From: Rhizobiaceae bacterium
GTDB lineage: Bacteria > Pseudomonadota > Alphaproteobacteria > Rhizobiales > Rhizobiaceae
Length of the DNA stretch: 35,171 nucleotides
Reading direction: 5' to 3'
Assembly (NCBI GenBank): GCA_016763155.1
Contig: JAESUH010000099.1
Span: 1-35,171 of the forward strand
Shown here: piece by piece, positions 8,052 to 15,254 of the stretch
How positions within the stretch are numbered: position 1 is the first letter of the stretch
Layout of the letters: each line of letters begins with the position of its first letter
Made by a program: the position numbers and the translations under genes
Notes under the pieces: generated by a model
The model's input: only the letters and a program-made list of their open reading frames with translations
Told to the model about the DNA's origin: nothing
The model's database searches: none

Positions 8052-9425
8052 CTATTTCTCCCTCGAAAAAACACTGGAAAATCCGGGTTGATCTTCAAGA
8101 GACCATATTTGAGAAATCCATTTTTCCATGGTTTCCGGAGTGTCCTGGCCACCATAGCGGGCTAGTGAAAGAGCCTTATCCACGATCTCTTTTTCGCTAA
8201 GCGGATTGCCGGGGTCTCCTTTGGGATCGTCGACACGAACATGGTATTGTTTTGCGTCTGTCGTCTCAACGCTGACCCTGCCGATCCAGCGAGCAGGATA
8301 AGCCGCATCGATCTCCGGATCGAGAACCATTTCAACTGTTTTGCCAAAGGTCAGCACACGACCATCACTCAGTGCAAATTGGTCAAACTCGGCCAATCCT
8401 GCCTTGCCATGTACTGCAATCAAACCTAGCACGGAACCCATGCAAAATTTAGCCTGATGAATAGTAGTCGGGTTAACAACAGGGCCAAGCACATCAATAG
8501 CAGCCTGATGTACATAGGCCGTAACCTGTTTTACATTTGCAGCTTCAAGGCTGAATTTTTGCATTAGCTGCAATAGCGCATCGGCGGCTGGGTGGGTATG
8601 CCTACAGGATGCGTGCCATTTGTATGATGTTTCGGAGGTTGCCCAACGCTTGCCCAACCGATCATTGAGAAATTTAGGATCGGAATCGCTGGACATGGCT
8701 GCTCCCATACCGTGGGCGCCATCAAAAATCCGCTTCGCCCCTGTAACCCCTTGTTCCGCTGAATAAGCAGCAAAAAGCCCCGATGATGCAGCACTTGCTG
8801 TATGCACTTGTTTAGAGTCGGCAGCATCCACCAAGAATTCCCACAGCCCCGCTGCCTTGGTTCCTGCCGTACCCAGAGCATGGCGGGTTTTTGTCGGATC
8901 AAGCCCTATCAGATTTGAAACGGCAGCAGCAGCAGCCAATGTTCCAGCAGTTCCTGTTGTATGAAAATGTACATAGTGGCTACGCCCTAAAAACTCGCCA
9001 ACCCTGATACCAGCTTCGTATCCGGCGACTGCGGCTGTAAGGAACCTGACTCCGCTAACATCGCGATCCTGTGCCGCTGCAATAAGGGCTGAAAACACCA
9101 CAGTTGCCGGATGTAAAACGGAAGAATTATGCAAATCATCCTGCTCAACCACATGAGAGGATGCAGCATTGATCATTGAGGCAAAAAAGGCACTGGTATT
9201 TGGCCCACCGGAAAAATCCGTACAATTGCCCGAAGCAGGTCCCATTTTTTGAGCAAAATCCTGCATTGCTTTGGTGGGCCTTGTGCCGGCTCCGGCGAGG
9301 GCAGACCCCAACCAATCAATCATTAAAAGTTTGGTGGAGCGGATCACCTCGGGCGGGATCATCTCATAGCGCAGCCCGGCAACAAATTCACAAAGTTCCT
9401 GAGTGGGATCAACAATTGCTTTCAT
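8052..9425 (-). CDS. MmgE/PrpD family protein
   Basis: A 457-residue member of the family that includes 2-methylcitrate dehydratase PrpD, cis-aconitate decarboxylase and iminodisuccinate epimerase. Family features: LCEFVAGLRYEMIPPEVIRS at the N-terminus, LMIDWLGSALAG, the HVVEQDDLHNSSVLHPATVV stretch (about 90-110) and KWHASCRHTHPAADALL (about 270). ATG 9425 is preferred over an in-frame TTG at 9434, which has no better ribosome binding site. It is the first intact gene of the operon that continues through the GntR, CoA-transferase and acyl-CoA dehydrogenase genes. In this context a hydration, dehydration or epimerisation of a di- or tricarboxylic acid is likely, but the substrate is not evident. 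PrpBC partners of the methylcitrate cycle are absent, so it is probably not a standard PrpD. Confidence 0.85.
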   Translation of the reverse strand: MKAIVDPTQELCEFVAGLRYEMIPPEVIRSTKLLMIDWLGSALAGAGTRPTKAMQDFAQKMGPASGNCTDFSGGPNTSAFFASMINAASSHVVEQDDLHNSSVLHPATVVFSALIAAAQDRDVSGVRFLTAAVAGYEAGIRVGEFLGRSHYVHFHTTGTAGTLAAAAAVSNLIGLDPTKTRHALGTAGTKAAGLWEFLVDAADSKQVHTASAASSGLFAAYSAEQGVTGAKRIFDGAHGMGAAMSSDSDPKFLNDRLGKRWATSETSYKWHASCRHTHPAADALLQLMQKFSLEAANVKQVTAYVHQAAIDVLGPVVNPTTIHQAKFCMGSVLGLIAVHGKAGLAEFDQFALSDGRVLTFGKTVEMVLDPEIDAAYPARWIGRVSVETTDAKQYHVRVDDPKGDPGNPLSEKEIVDKALSLARYGGQDTPETMEKWISQIWSLEDQPGFSSVFSREK

Positions 9426-9439
9426 AATTCTCAATCATC

Positions 9440-9538
9440 TTAATGGTCAAATTCGATAATTTGACGAACTGCTTCACCGGCTTTCAGCATAGGGAGACTG
9501 GCATCGAAAACTTCCAAAACGACTGCTTTGATTTTCAT
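9440..9538 (-). pseudogene. Zinc-type alcohol dehydrogenase fossil, internally deleted, at operon head
   Basis: A 32-codon reading frame with an intact ATG and a good ribosome binding site (AGAGGTAG upstream). Its first half, MKIKAVVLEVF, looks like the opening strand of a zinc-dependent alcohol dehydrogenase, and its second half, LKAGEAVRQIIEFD, like the closing helix and strand of the same family (the usual AGExxRxVIxF end). The roughly 340 residues between are missing, and the frame is kept. It ends 14 nt upstream of the MmgE/PrpD ATG. Reading: a gene lost by in-frame deletion, leaving its promoter and start to serve the operon. A genuine short peptide is possible but less likely. I cannot run a search to confirm the homology. 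Confidence 0.55.
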
Positions 9539-9636
9539 AAGCTACCTCTTTATCACTACACAGCACCAGTACACATCCGCTAGTTTCGATCGGAAAAAAT
9601 TTAGTCCACTCTGGGTTTGTGAGACGACGTTCCATT

Positions 9637-9654
9637 TGTCCATATGTACGGACA
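9637..9654. promoter_or_regulatory. Candidate GntR operator upstream of the MmgE operon
   Basis: TGTCCATATGTACGGACA, a palindrome with matched TGTCC/GGACA arms and inner TA steps. Read on the minus strand, its first 13 bases (TGTCCGTACATAT) match 12 of 13 with TGTCCGCACATAT at 14381-14393 in the promoter region of the Liv importer. It lies just downstream of a possible promoter, a location typical for repressor binding. Confidence 0.6.
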
Positions 9655-9658
9655 TTTG

Positions 9659-9690
9659 ACTATATCGGCATATGAACTTCGTGTTGTCAA
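9659..9690 (-). promoter_or_regulatory. Possible promoter of the MmgE operon
   Basis: A perfect TTGACA (minus strand, 9690-9685) and a TATAGT (9664-9659). The spacing between them is 20 nt, longer than the ideal 17, so the -10 choice is uncertain. It precedes the palindromic operator and the operon-head ATG at 9538. Confidence 0.35.
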
Positions 9691-9885
9691 CCAATTGCAA
9701 GCCTTTTCGCTACGTCGAAGATCTGCAGCAAGAGTGCAGCAACGATATTATCATGAGGGAGAAGTACTTGGTTCTAATGTTGCAAAGCGGCCTGATCGCA
9801 AGGAACAATCTATGCTCGTACAGAGCAGCGATGACGTTCATTGACGACCATGGCAATTAGCAAACTGACGAAAAATGTTTGGTCT

Positions 9886-10590
9886 CTAATGACCTAAAAG
9901 TGAATTAAGCAGGGAATCGTCATTGGAGATTTCTGCAACTGACCCTGAAAAACCGGGATTACCCGCCTCCAGCACACACGCGCTGTTTGCAACATCAAGC
10001 GCCCGCTCTGTGTTCTGCTCGACTAAAATGATTGCCATGCCATTGTTGTTTAATTCACCTAATACTAAATAGCATTCGTCAACAATTTTGGGCATCAGTC
10101 CAAGCGACAATTCATCAACAAGCAACAACTTTGGTCGGCTGATTAATGCCCGCCCCATGGCCAGCATTTGCTGTTCTCCACCGGATAATGAACCTGCCAG
10201 TTGATCGGCACGTTCACCCAAGCGTCCGAAATATCCGAACACGGTTTCTATACCCTGCTCTAGAATTTGCTTGGAAACTGAATGTCCGCCAACCACCAGG
10301 TTTTCGCGCACCGTTAAATCAGGAAATATTCGCCGTCCCTCTGGTACTATAGCGATACCTTGCCGAATTCGAGCTTCCACCGGCAAATTGGTGATGTCGT
10401 CTCCACTCAGAACAATGCTGCCGCTGTTTTGTTTCACCAAGCCCATAATAGCCATTAGCGTTGTGGATTTTCCTGCGCCATTGGCTCCGATAAATGTCAG
10501 TATTTCACCGGCTTTCACCGAAAAGGAAAAATCTCGTATTGCGATGATATCGCCATAACCTGCGGATAAATTGGTTACTTCCAACATCAC
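9886..10590 (-). CDS. livF: Branched-chain amino acid-type ABC transporter ATPase LivF
   Basis: A 234-residue cytoplasmic ATPase of the HAAT (hydrophobic amino acid and aromatic acid) import family. Walker A GANGAGKST at about 35-43, Q-loop region, signature LSGGEQQML, Walker B LLLVDELSLGL and the switch His region (VEQN, where LivF proteins carry the usual VEQ sequence). Last gene of a five-gene operon (binding protein, two permeases, two ATPases); its start overlaps the stop of livG by 4 nt. Transporters of this family in catabolic clusters often carry aromatic or dicarboxylic acids, not only leucine, and the setting next to the MmgE operon favours an organic acid. Confidence 0.9.
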   Translation of the reverse strand: MMLEVTNLSAGYGDIIAIRDFSFSVKAGEILTFIGANGAGKSTTLMAIMGLVKQNSGSIVLSGDDITNLPVEARIRQGIAIVPEGRRIFPDLTVRENLVVGGHSVSKQILEQGIETVFGYFGRLGERADQLAGSLSGGEQQMLAMGRALISRPKLLLVDELSLGLMPKIVDECYLVLGELNNNGMAIILVEQNTERALDVANSACVLEAGNPGFSGSVAEISNDDSLLNSLLGH

Positions 10591-11336
10591 TCAGTGCCCC
10601 CAAGATAGGCTCGGCGAACATCTTTATTTGCCATGACGTCTTTCGCCGGACCGAAGGCAAGTGAACGTCCATTGTCCTGCACGTAAAGCAGAGGGCAAAT
10701 TCGCATCACTTCGCGCAAATTGTGTTCGATCAGCAAAATTGTTTGTCCGTTTTCGTTGAGGGATTTTATCAGATCAGCAAGCCCTTTTGCTTCACTCTGG
10801 TTCAACCCAGCAAGCGGCTCATCCAGCAGAAGGAGCCTCGGCTCAAGCGCCAATGCACGCGCCACCTCAAGCCGTTTTAAAAAACCCAGCGGTAAGGTCG
10901 CGGGCATGGCATCTGCTGATTCTGCCAAACCAACCATATCGAGCAATTCCAACGCGCGCTTTCGCTCAACCGAGCGGTCCATAAGAAACATCGATTTAAG
11001 TGCGTTTGAGGTTTTAGAAACGCCACATGCCAGAGCCACATTATCCAGCAGGCTCATATCTCGAAGCGGTTGTACGATCTGTTGGGCGAGAGCAAGACCA
11101 GAACGAATACGCTGATTGATCGACAGTCCTGCAAGGTCTTTTCCTTCCAGACGAACACTGCCTTCCTGAGCGGTGACAACGCCGGTAATAACCCGCATCA
11201 TGGTCGTTTTCCCGGCGCCATTTGGGCCGATAAAACCGAGTAAATCGCCTTTTGACACATGGAAACTTGCATTGGAAACAGCTGTTACGCCACCAAAACG
11301 AACCGTTACATTTTCCACATCGAGAACATTGCTCAT
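10587..11336 (-). CDS. livG: Branched-chain amino acid-type ABC transporter ATPase LivG
   Basis: A 249-residue ATPase, partner of LivF. Walker A GPNGAGKTT (about 37-45), the TLPLGFLKRLEVARALAL stretch in the place of the usual signature LSYGxQRRLEIARAL, Walker B LLLLDEPLAGL and switch-region IEHN. The signature motif is divergent: PLGFLKRLE instead of LSYGQQR. I see no LSGGQ-like sequence, which is unusual even for LivG. Overlaps livM by 4 nt (ATGA) upstream and livF by 4 nt downstream. Confidence 0.88.
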   Translation of the reverse strand: MSNVLDVENVTVRFGGVTAVSNASFHVSKGDLLGFIGPNGAGKTTMMRVITGVVTAQEGSVRLEGKDLAGLSINQRIRSGLALAQQIVQPLRDMSLLDNVALACGVSKTSNALKSMFLMDRSVERKRALELLDMVGLAESADAMPATLPLGFLKRLEVARALALEPRLLLLDEPLAGLNQSEAKGLADLIKSLNENGQTILLIEHNLREVMRICPLLYVQDNGRSLAFGPAKDVMANKDVRRAYLGGTE

Positions 11337-12184
11337 GCGCGCCGCCGCCTTATTTTATCATAAGTTCGGGAACACAGACCTGCGAGGCCATCGGGTGAAA
11401 ACCGCATCATGAAAAACAAAAGAGCGCTGTATAAAAGCAATTTATAATCGTCAATGAACTGAAACAATAGCGGCATCACGCTCATCACCGCAGCCGAGAC
11501 AATAACCCCGGCGGTTGATCCAATACCGCCGACAATCACCATCGCCAGGACACTCATTGATTCGACAAAACCAAAACTGTCGGGGCCGATAAACCGGAAA
11601 TGATGGGCGTATAATGCTCCGGCTACTCCAGCGGTTGCTGTCCCAATAACAAAAGCGATCAATTTATAGGTTGAAGCATTTATGCCGAGTATCCGCGTGA
11701 TGTCTTCATTATCGGCGATGGAATCATATACGAACCCCATCCATGAGCGGCGAACCCGGATACTGAATATGGCGAAAAGCGCTGCAAGACCGATGCAGAG
11801 CGCCATAAAGCCCTCGCGTCCAAGACCCGTTGAAGGAATGCCAGCAATGCCAATTTCGCCACCGAAAAATTCCTGTTGCCGGATTAGCCCAACAAACAAA
11901 AATCCCGTGCCCATCGTTGTGATCGCCAAGAAGTCATGGCGCACCCGCAAACTGGTCAGGCCGATGATAAATCCGAGGATGGCCGCAGTAATGGCCGCCG
12001 CAGGTAGCGTCAATAAAAATGGTATTGATGCCTTGGTCATCATCGCAGATGTGTAAGCGCCAGTGCCAAGGAAGGCTGCATGACCAAGGCTAATCTGACC
12101 ACAAAATCCGGAGATAAAATTCAAACTAAGTGCGAACAATACGCTGATAGCCATCGTGGTAATCAGCGTCATTTCATAAGCCAT
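11333..12184 (-). CDS. livM: Branched-chain amino acid-type ABC transporter permease LivM
   Basis: A 283-residue inner-membrane permease with about eight hydrophobic segments. It carries family marks: LNFISGFCGQISLGHAAFLG near residue 22 (the LivM GxxSLGHAAFxGxGAY pattern), a cytoplasmic loop with SIRVRRSWMG and EDITRILGIN (the coupling segment), and GGIGSTAGVIVSAAV near residue 215. Shorter than E. coli LivM because it lacks the N-terminal extension, as is usual for this family. Starts 1 nt after the livH stop. Confidence 0.9.
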   Translation of the reverse strand: MAYEMTLITTMAISVLFALSLNFISGFCGQISLGHAAFLGTGAYTSAMMTKASIPFLLTLPAAAITAAILGFIIGLTSLRVRHDFLAITTMGTGFLFVGLIRQQEFFGGEIGIAGIPSTGLGREGFMALCIGLAALFAIFSIRVRRSWMGFVYDSIADNEDITRILGINASTYKLIAFVIGTATAGVAGALYAHHFRFIGPDSFGFVESMSVLAMVIVGGIGSTAGVIVSAAVMSVMPLLFQFIDDYKLLLYSALLFFMMRFSPDGLAGLCSRTYDKIRRRRA

Positions 12185-13048
12185 CTATTTCGCCCCCAGC
12201 AAACCTTGAGGGCGCACCATCAAGACAAGAATTAGAAAAGCAAATGCAAGCGCATCGCGGTCAATCAAATGACCCAGATAGATCGTTCCAAAGGATTCAA
12301 TGACCCCCAATAACATGGCGGCAAGCAACGTACCGCGAATGCTGCCCAACCCTCCAAGCACGATAATTGCCAAAGCCTTATAGCTTGCAACACTCCCCAT
12401 GGTCGGCTCAACGAAATTGTTCAGCAACGCCACAAGCACACCGGCGATAGCCGCCAGAGCGGAGCCGATGAAGAAATTTAGATAGCGCACGTTTTGGATA
12501 TTAACGCCAAAGGCCTGCGCCATGGATGGGTCAGTTACCGTTGCCCGCCAAGCAATGCCCATACGTGAATGAAGCGATAAATATCCAAGCACGCTGAGGA
12601 TCACAACCGACATGGAGATCACCAATATCTCCACATATTTAAGTCGGAAGCCGTCGAAGAGCTCAATATGACCGCTCATTGGCTGCACGGTGTAAGACAA
12701 TCCATACGGCCCAAAAATGATGCGGTAGAGTTCTTCCGACGCGATAAATAATGCAATGGAGGCAATCAGCGCGATATAGGGCGGCTGTGAAAGCAGTGGT
12801 TCATAGGCCAGCTTGTAGACGGCCATGCCGACCAACCCAACAATGATAGCCGCTGCAACAATTGCCAGAGTCAAACTGCCCGTTTGATTGGTGACAATCA
12901 CCCCGATATATCCGCCAAGGGTAAAAAGGGCTGCATGCGCCACATGCAAAATTCTAAGCAGGCCGTATACCAACGTCAGGCCGAGAGCGATCAGCGCATA
13001 AATACTGCCCTGCACAATTCCCTGAATAGTAAGTTCAACATAAAGCAT
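12185..13048 (-). CDS. livH: Branched-chain amino acid-type ABC transporter permease LivH
   Basis: A 287-residue inner-membrane permease with about eight hydrophobic segments. Family marks are GIVQGSIYALIALGLTLVYG at residues 9-28, HVAHAALFTLGGYIG, the coupling loop RATVTDPSMAQAFGVNIQNVR (about 165-187) and VLGGLGSIRGTLLAA near 235. First membrane gene of the operon, separated from the binding-protein gene by a 76-nt gap that holds a hairpin. Confidence 0.9.
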   Translation of the reverse strand: MLYVELTIQGIVQGSIYALIALGLTLVYGLLRILHVAHAALFTLGGYIGVIVTNQTGSLTLAIVAAAIIVGLVGMAVYKLAYEPLLSQPPYIALIASIALFIASEELYRIIFGPYGLSYTVQPMSGHIELFDGFRLKYVEILVISMSVVILSVLGYLSLHSRMGIAWRATVTDPSMAQAFGVNIQNVRYLNFFIGSALAAIAGVLVALLNNFVEPTMGSVASYKALAIIVLGGLGSIRGTLLAAMLLGVIESFGTIYLGHLIDRDALAFAFLILVLMVRPQGLLGAK

Positions 13049-13088
13049 GGAGGCGCTGGAACCGCTTTCTCATATTAGTGATATCAAC

Positions 13089-13116
13089 AGCCCGATGGAG
13101 AACATTCCATCGGGCT
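13089..13116 (-). terminator. Intergenic hairpin after the solute-binding protein gene
   Basis: A perfect 11-bp stem, arms 13089-13099 (AGCCCGATGGA) and 13106-13116 (TCCATCGGGCT), with a 6-nt loop. It lies 8 nt after the binding-protein stop at 13125 and before livH. On the minus-strand transcript no U-run follows, so it is more likely a partial terminator or an RNA-stabilising stem that keeps binding-protein mRNA above permease mRNA. Confidence 0.75.
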
Positions 13117-13124
13117 GCATTTCA

Positions 13125-14270
13125 TTATTTTACAGGTGGTGCCAGCAATGCTGCATCACTGATAACGGAATGATGATGCCAGTTACCGTCTTTAACGACC
13201 TGCACCTGAACATCTTTTTGGACTTCGCCAAGAGCGTTGAACGAAATAGTACCAATGGATGTCAGCAAATTGGTTGCCGCAATCGCATCGCGTAATTTCG
13301 CGCTGTCCATGCCACCAGCTTTTGCAAGGGCAGCGGCTGCCACGTGAACGGCAGTATGAGCAGATGCCGCTACCATATCAACTTTATGGCCAGCCTTCGC
13401 TTCAAAAGCAGAGATGAAATCTTTGGTCTCAGCAACGGAAGAATCTCGGTCCAATGATGTGGTAATCAGGATACCATCAGATGCTGCACCAGCAATCTCA
13501 ATGAATTTCTGAGAATCGTAGCCTTCTTGCCCGATGATAGGAACTTCAATGCCTGCTGAACGAAGCTGGGAAACCAGCGGTCCGGCTGTAAAGAAATAAC
13601 CGGAAGCATAAATTGCATCGGGCTTGTCGCTTTTCACCTTGGAAACAATTGGGCCAAATTGACGATCTTTGATGCTGTATTCATATTCAGAAACAACTTC
13701 GATACCGAATTTAGCAGCCGCTTCCTTGAAGCCTGCAGCCAATGATTTACCAAAGTCATTTTTCAGTGTGATGATCACAACACGTTTTTTGCCAAGCATT
13801 TCGCCGATAAGTTTGGCACCGGCACGTCCCTGAACTTCACCAACAAAAGCCGTACGGAACACATGGTCTCCTGCGCGGGTAATATCGGGATGGATTGCAT
13901 AAGCAGCAATATAGGGGATTGAGGCTTCCTGAAAAATGCCTGCCGCTGCTCGGGTAGACCCTGAATAGCTGCCGGAAATCCCAAGTACAACGCCATCTTT
14001 TTCGATCAATTTTTGCGCAATCGGAACAGCTTCTTTTGGAGACGCCTGATCATCATAAACCACAAGCTCCAGCATATTTCCATTAATTCCGCCCTTGGCA
14101 TTAACCTGCTCAACAGCAAGCTCGGCGCCATTCAATGCAGATTTACCATCGGCTGCCGCAAACCCTGTGAGCGGGACATTAAATCCAATTTTAATGTTAT
14201 CTGCCTGAGCAACTCCTGTGAGTGCAAAGGTGCTTACTGCCATCGCAAGCAGTGTCGTTTTGATGGTCAT
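13125..14270 (-). CDS. Liv-type periplasmic solute-binding protein
   Basis: A 381-residue periplasmic binding protein of the LivK/HAAT (peripla_BP_6) family. A Sec signal peptide covers about residues 1-23 (MTIKTTLLAMAVSTFALTGV, then AQA). The mature start DNIKIGFNVPLTGFAAADGK is typical, as are LELVVYDDQASPKEA and ISGSYSGSTRAAAG, which would form the ligand-binding lobe. First gene of the livHMGF operon. Divergent from the GntR regulator at 14411, with a shared promoter region that holds the TGTCCGCACATAT motif. The ligand is unknown; an organic or aromatic acid is inferred from the neighbouring operon. Confidence 0.88.
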   Translation of the reverse strand: MTIKTTLLAMAVSTFALTGVAQADNIKIGFNVPLTGFAAADGKSALNGAELAVEQVNAKGGINGNMLELVVYDDQASPKEAVPIAQKLIEKDGVVLGISGSYSGSTRAAAGIFQEASIPYIAAYAIHPDITRAGDHVFRTAFVGEVQGRAGAKLIGEMLGKKRVVIITLKNDFGKSLAAGFKEAAAKFGIEVVSEYEYSIKDRQFGPIVSKVKSDKPDAIYASGYFFTAGPLVSQLRSAGIEVPIIGQEGYDSQKFIEIAGAASDGILITTSLDRDSSVAETKDFISAFEAKAGHKVDMVAASAHTAVHVAAAALAKAGGMDSAKLRDAIAATNLLTSIGTISFNALGEVQKDVQVQVVKDGNWHHHSVISDAALLAPPVK

Positions 14271-14380
14271 ACTCTCTCTCCATTTGTTCAGATTCCTGCT
14301 TCAAACCCCAAAAAGAGCTTCGGGTTTGGGAGTGCAAGAAGTTTACTATCCCATAGTTATGTAGCGATATAAGTTTGTTA

Positions 14381-14400
14381 TGTCCGCACATATATGTCAA
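14381..14400. promoter_or_regulatory. Candidate GntR site and -35 box in the liv/gntR divergent promoter
   Basis: TGTCCGCACATAT (14381-14393) repeats 12 of 13 bases of the palindrome upstream of the MmgE operon. Immediately after it, TGTCAA is a perfect TTGACA -35 box on the minus strand (14400-14395) pointing at the binding-protein gene, so a bound regulator would block that promoter. No good -10 stands out. The motif also lies 17 nt before the gntR ATG at 14411, consistent with autoregulation. Confidence 0.5.
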
Positions 14401-14410
14401 TGCTGATTCT

Positions 14411-15112
14411 ATGAAATCAACAAAGACGAACTCACAACAGAATATTCAAAACGATTTGCTTCGAAGAATTCATTCAGGTGAATGGCGACCGGGGGCCTTG
14501 ATTCCCACCGAAGTGTCTCTGGCTCAAGAGATCGGTTGCGCACGAACAACGGTAAACCGCGCGCTCCAGAAACTAGCCGATGATGGGCATGTGGTCCGAA
14601 AACGCCGCTCGGGGACGAGGGTTGCTCTGTCGCCCGTTAGAAAAGCGACTATGGAAATCCCCATCGTTCGCGATGAAATTGAAAGCAAAGGCGGAACCTA
14701 CAAATTTATGCTTCTCCTCTCTGAGAAGAAAAAACCACCTTTGTGGGTGCAGGTTCGTTTGGGAGTTCCTGATGACCAGGAAATGGTGCACCTCCAATCC
14801 CTCCACATATCTGACAACCATCCTTATATGTTTGAAGACCGGTGGGTCAGCATCAAGGCTGTGCCGGAGATTACTTCCGCACCTCTTGGCAAGATTAGCC
14901 CTAATGAATGGCTGGTGCGTGAAGTCCCCTACTCTAGAGGTGAAATTAGTTTTTCATCCTGCTCCGCCGATGAAACCGTCGCCAACATAATGGAAACCAC
15001 ACCGGGCTCAGCCATGTTTTTGGTCGAACGCTCCACATGGATATACCAAATGCCGATCACTACATTGAAAATGTATTACCCAGAAGGCTTCAGGCTCATC
15101 ACAAAGCTATAA
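14411..15112 (+). CDS. GntR family regulator with UTRA domain, divergent from the Liv importer
   Basis: A 233-residue HutC-type regulator. Winged helix at about 8-75: NDLLRRIHSGEWRPGALIPT, EVSLAQEIGCARTTVNRALQ, KLADDGHVVRKRRSGTRVA. UTRA-like effector domain follows (VHLQSLHISDNHPYMFEDRW, WIYQMPITTLKMYYPEG). Start at ATG 14411; the same frame is open from TTG 14375, but that would put the candidate operator inside the gene. No strong ribosome binding site precedes 14411. It probably represses the liv operon and perhaps also the MmgE operon. It is a different protein from the GntR regulator at 7305, with different ends and little similarity outside the helix-turn-helix. Confidence 0.85.
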   Translation: MKSTKTNSQQNIQNDLLRRIHSGEWRPGALIPTEVSLAQEIGCARTTVNRALQKLADDGHVVRKRRSGTRVALSPVRKATMEIPIVRDEIESKGGTYKFMLLLSEKKKPPLWVQVRLGVPDDQEMVHLQSLHISDNHPYMFEDRWVSIKAVPEITSAPLGKISPNEWLVREVPYSRGEISFSSCSADETVANIMETTPGSAMFLVERSTWIYQMPITTLKMYYPEGFRLITKL

Positions 15113-15254
15113 CAATCAAAAGCATTGCCAAAATAAAGCGGCCAATCCATTTTGCTATTTCAAAACAAGCATTGTCGGCAACTTTGGGCTATAAAAATGA
15201 GGCCCAATCACATTGATCTATACCCTCATTTTCATCTGATATCCCCATCAATAT

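Larger units (their letters stand above)
9539..9885. other. Intergenic region upstream of the MmgE operon
   Basis: No gene supported here. The part from 9539 to about 9690 holds the likely promoter and operator of the MmgE operon. The part from about 9691 to 9885 lies after the stop of livF and shows no recognisable coding relic in any frame, and no clear terminator. Confidence 0.6.

Noticed and set aside
8052..9425. MmgE/PrpD protein as a true PrpD of the methylcitrate cycle
   Set aside because: PrpB and PrpC genes are absent around it, and the partners are a CoA-transferase and acyl-CoA dehydrogenase.
9644..9860. Two small plus-strand reading frames (about 62-66 codons) in the gap upstream of the MmgE operon
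   Set aside because: No recognisable motif and no ribosome binding site; they cover the operator and promoter of the operon on the other strand.
14375..14410. TTG 14375 as start of the second GntR gene
   Set aside because: It would place the TGTCCGCACATAT motif and the -35 box of the liv promoter inside the gene, and no ribosome binding site precedes it.
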